A DNA stretch of 64,000 nucleotides, from contig JAEVLN010000016.1 of the NCBI GenBank assembly GCA_018350325.1, positions 1,736,044 through 1,800,043 on the forward strand. Direction: 5' to 3'. This DNA is from Globodera rostochiensis. Its lineage: Eukaryota > Nematoda > Chromadorea > Rhabditida > Heteroderidae. The stretch's first letter is position 1; every line of letters starts with the position of its first letter. Position numbers and translations under genes: made by a program. Under the pieces are notes generated by a model. The model made no database searches. It was not told where the DNA came from and worked only from the letters and a program-made list of their open reading frames with translations. Below are positions 63,109 through 64,000 of this stretch, in pieces.

Positions 63109-63264
63109 AGGAATACCGCGCGAGAGAAAAGTATCCAAGAAATTATTAAAGAATCGAGCCAACGAATTGTGAAGCAGACTGCCCAGCTGCCGAAACCTCC
63201 CCAATGGAACGACAAAAGCCATAATCCAAAAATGGAGAAGAAATCACACGGAATCAGGCCATGA
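63109..63264 (+). CDS. Exon-like coding stretch, unknown
   Basis: After an AACAAAATAG acceptor, 51 codons read AREKSIQEIIKESSQRIVKQ and later PKPPQWNDKSHNPKMEKK, ending TGA. Second positions are A/T in 30 of 46. It is charged and coiled-coil-like in the first half. A second frame (starting at the upstream QSQKKQNRGIPRE) is open for a shorter length. Relation to the next ORF is unclear. Confidence 0.36.
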   Translation, partial: RNTAREKSIQEIIKESSQRIVKQTAQLPKPPQWNDKSHNPKMEKKSHGIRP

Positions 63265-63430
63265 AAATTCAGAAAAGCAATTTTTGAGTGAGGCATCAAC
63301 AACTTTGAGCAAGGCAATACCAATTTTTGGAGCAAGGCAAACAACACATGAAAAACAAGTCTAAAGTTTAAACTTGCACTTTGTACTGGCACTCAGATCC
63401 CATCGGAAGCACTAAGCCCGACCAACGGTC
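63265..63430. other. Short spacer between two coding stretches
   Basis: Probably untranslated leader of the ORF at 63431. TGGCACTCAGATCCCATC at about 63,385 was considered as a retroelement primer site but does not fit a tRNA 3' end well. Confidence 0.35.
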
Positions 63431-64000
63431 ATGGATCCCGATAATTTCAATCGTTACTCGTTAGGAAGCGAACGGCGCTGGCTTACGGAACGACCAAACA
63501 TTCTTTCCCATAGGATGGGCAGTCACAATGGAATGAAGGGATCAGTTCCGGAAACACTTCGGAGGTTGTCCAATCGGAGGAAGGGAAAGAGAGAGGAGGC
63601 TCCCATCACTGATGGGATGTGTGATAACGAGGCAATGGAAACTTCTCCTTCCCCACCCGTCCGCTTCAGTCAGTAGGCCTCCACAGAGAAAAGTCAAGAC
63701 AATAACGGCATGAAATTTTAGAGAAAAAATAATATTTCTGACTCAAATACCTTCAACAAAATTGAACACTCAATGTCCTCCACCTCTCCCGAACGGGGTG
63801 CGGGAAGTTCCAATTCGGCCTTTGGGCTGAACACAAAGGGCAAATCGGTAGAAAATGAGAGAGAGACGCAGATCATGGTGATTGATCGAAGGCTGTTGGC
63901 AGGGAAAACTGCTGTGAAATTCGCTGACTTTGAGAAGATGCATGATGACGTGGGCCGACTCGAAACCGAAGTCAACAGATGGTTCCGAAATCTGAATCTG
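63431..64000 (+). CDS. Partial gene at the window edge, intron or two stops
   Basis: ATG 63431 opens MDPDNFNRYSLGSERRWLTE. One frame then runs to the window end, interrupted only by TAG at 63674 and 63719. A GT-AG intron 63659-63721 (63 nt, acceptor AAATTTTAG, weak donor GTCCGC) would remove both stops and keep frame. The alternatives are a pseudogene with two nonsense changes, or translation from ATG 63773 (MSSTSPERGAGSSNS). The C-terminal visible part, DFEKMHDDVGRLETEVNRW, looks helical, possibly coiled coil. At least 169 residues if spliced. It resembles the N-terminal region of a retroelement structural protein in general character (basic, serine-rich, low-complexity), but I cannot identify a family. 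Confidence 0.45.

Noticed and set aside
63370..63430. Possible LTR end and tRNA primer-binding site before the edge ORF
   Set aside because: The TGGCACTCAGATCCC string does not fit an acceptor plus T-arm layout, and no matching LTR pair can be seen in the window.

Overview
The window looks like metazoan, probably nematode, nuclear DNA. Two facts point there: a virus-like Maverick/Polinton element whose genes use the standard stop codons and are cut by many very short GT-AG introns (37-69 nt), and flanking DNA that is by eye about four-fifths A+T. I did not compute composition, and the species is not identifiable from the sequence alone.

Positions 1 to about 58,000 are an A/T-rich sea dotted with GC-richer islets of roughly 30-200 bp. 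Many islets are open in several frames, carry splice-like edges, and lie on both strands. A few can be joined in frame across GT-AG introns or show coding-like codon structure (A/T-rich second position, G/C-rich third position). I list these as low- to moderate-confidence exons: 1-819 (+), 7115-7877 (-), 20524-20970 (+), 31272-31655 (+), 42507-42857 (-), 44435-44614 (-), 51229-51351 (-). None matches a protein family I recognise, and most islets cannot be assigned a strand with confidence. No rRNA, tRNA, CRISPR array or bacterial-type operon was seen.

Repeats are prominent in this part. There is a 106-bp satellite at 47.85-48.40 kb with a lone inverted copy at 198-260. There is a 205-bp tandem duplication at 30.4 kb and a 177-bp segment copied at 49.4 and 51.9 kb. 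An 18-nt microexon-like islet occurs twice (33.2 and 37.7 kb), and an islet at 10.95 kb recurs inverted at 35.1 kb. Simple or degenerate repeats lie at 11.8-12.2 kb and 53.2-53.9 kb.

Positions 58,046-62,494 are the clear result: a Maverick/Polinton fragment. On the plus strand are a small unknown ORF and, one base after its stop, a three-exon integrase (354 aa) with a D-D-E core and a C-terminal chromodomain. Facing it tail to tail, 30 bp away, is a minus-strand protein-primed family B DNA polymerase. Its 14 visible exons join without a stop over 785 codons and keep the exonuclease III, A, B, C and KxY motifs. The upstream (N-terminal) part of the polymerase is missing or lies outside the window; a 90-bp GC-rich minisatellite (62,655-63,007) occupies that side. 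Capsid, protease and packaging ATPase genes of a complete Maverick are not in the window.

The right edge (63,109-64,000, plus strand) carries GC-rich coding sequence of unknown family that runs off the window. It is interrupted by two in-frame TAG codons that a 63-nt GT-AG intron would remove exactly.
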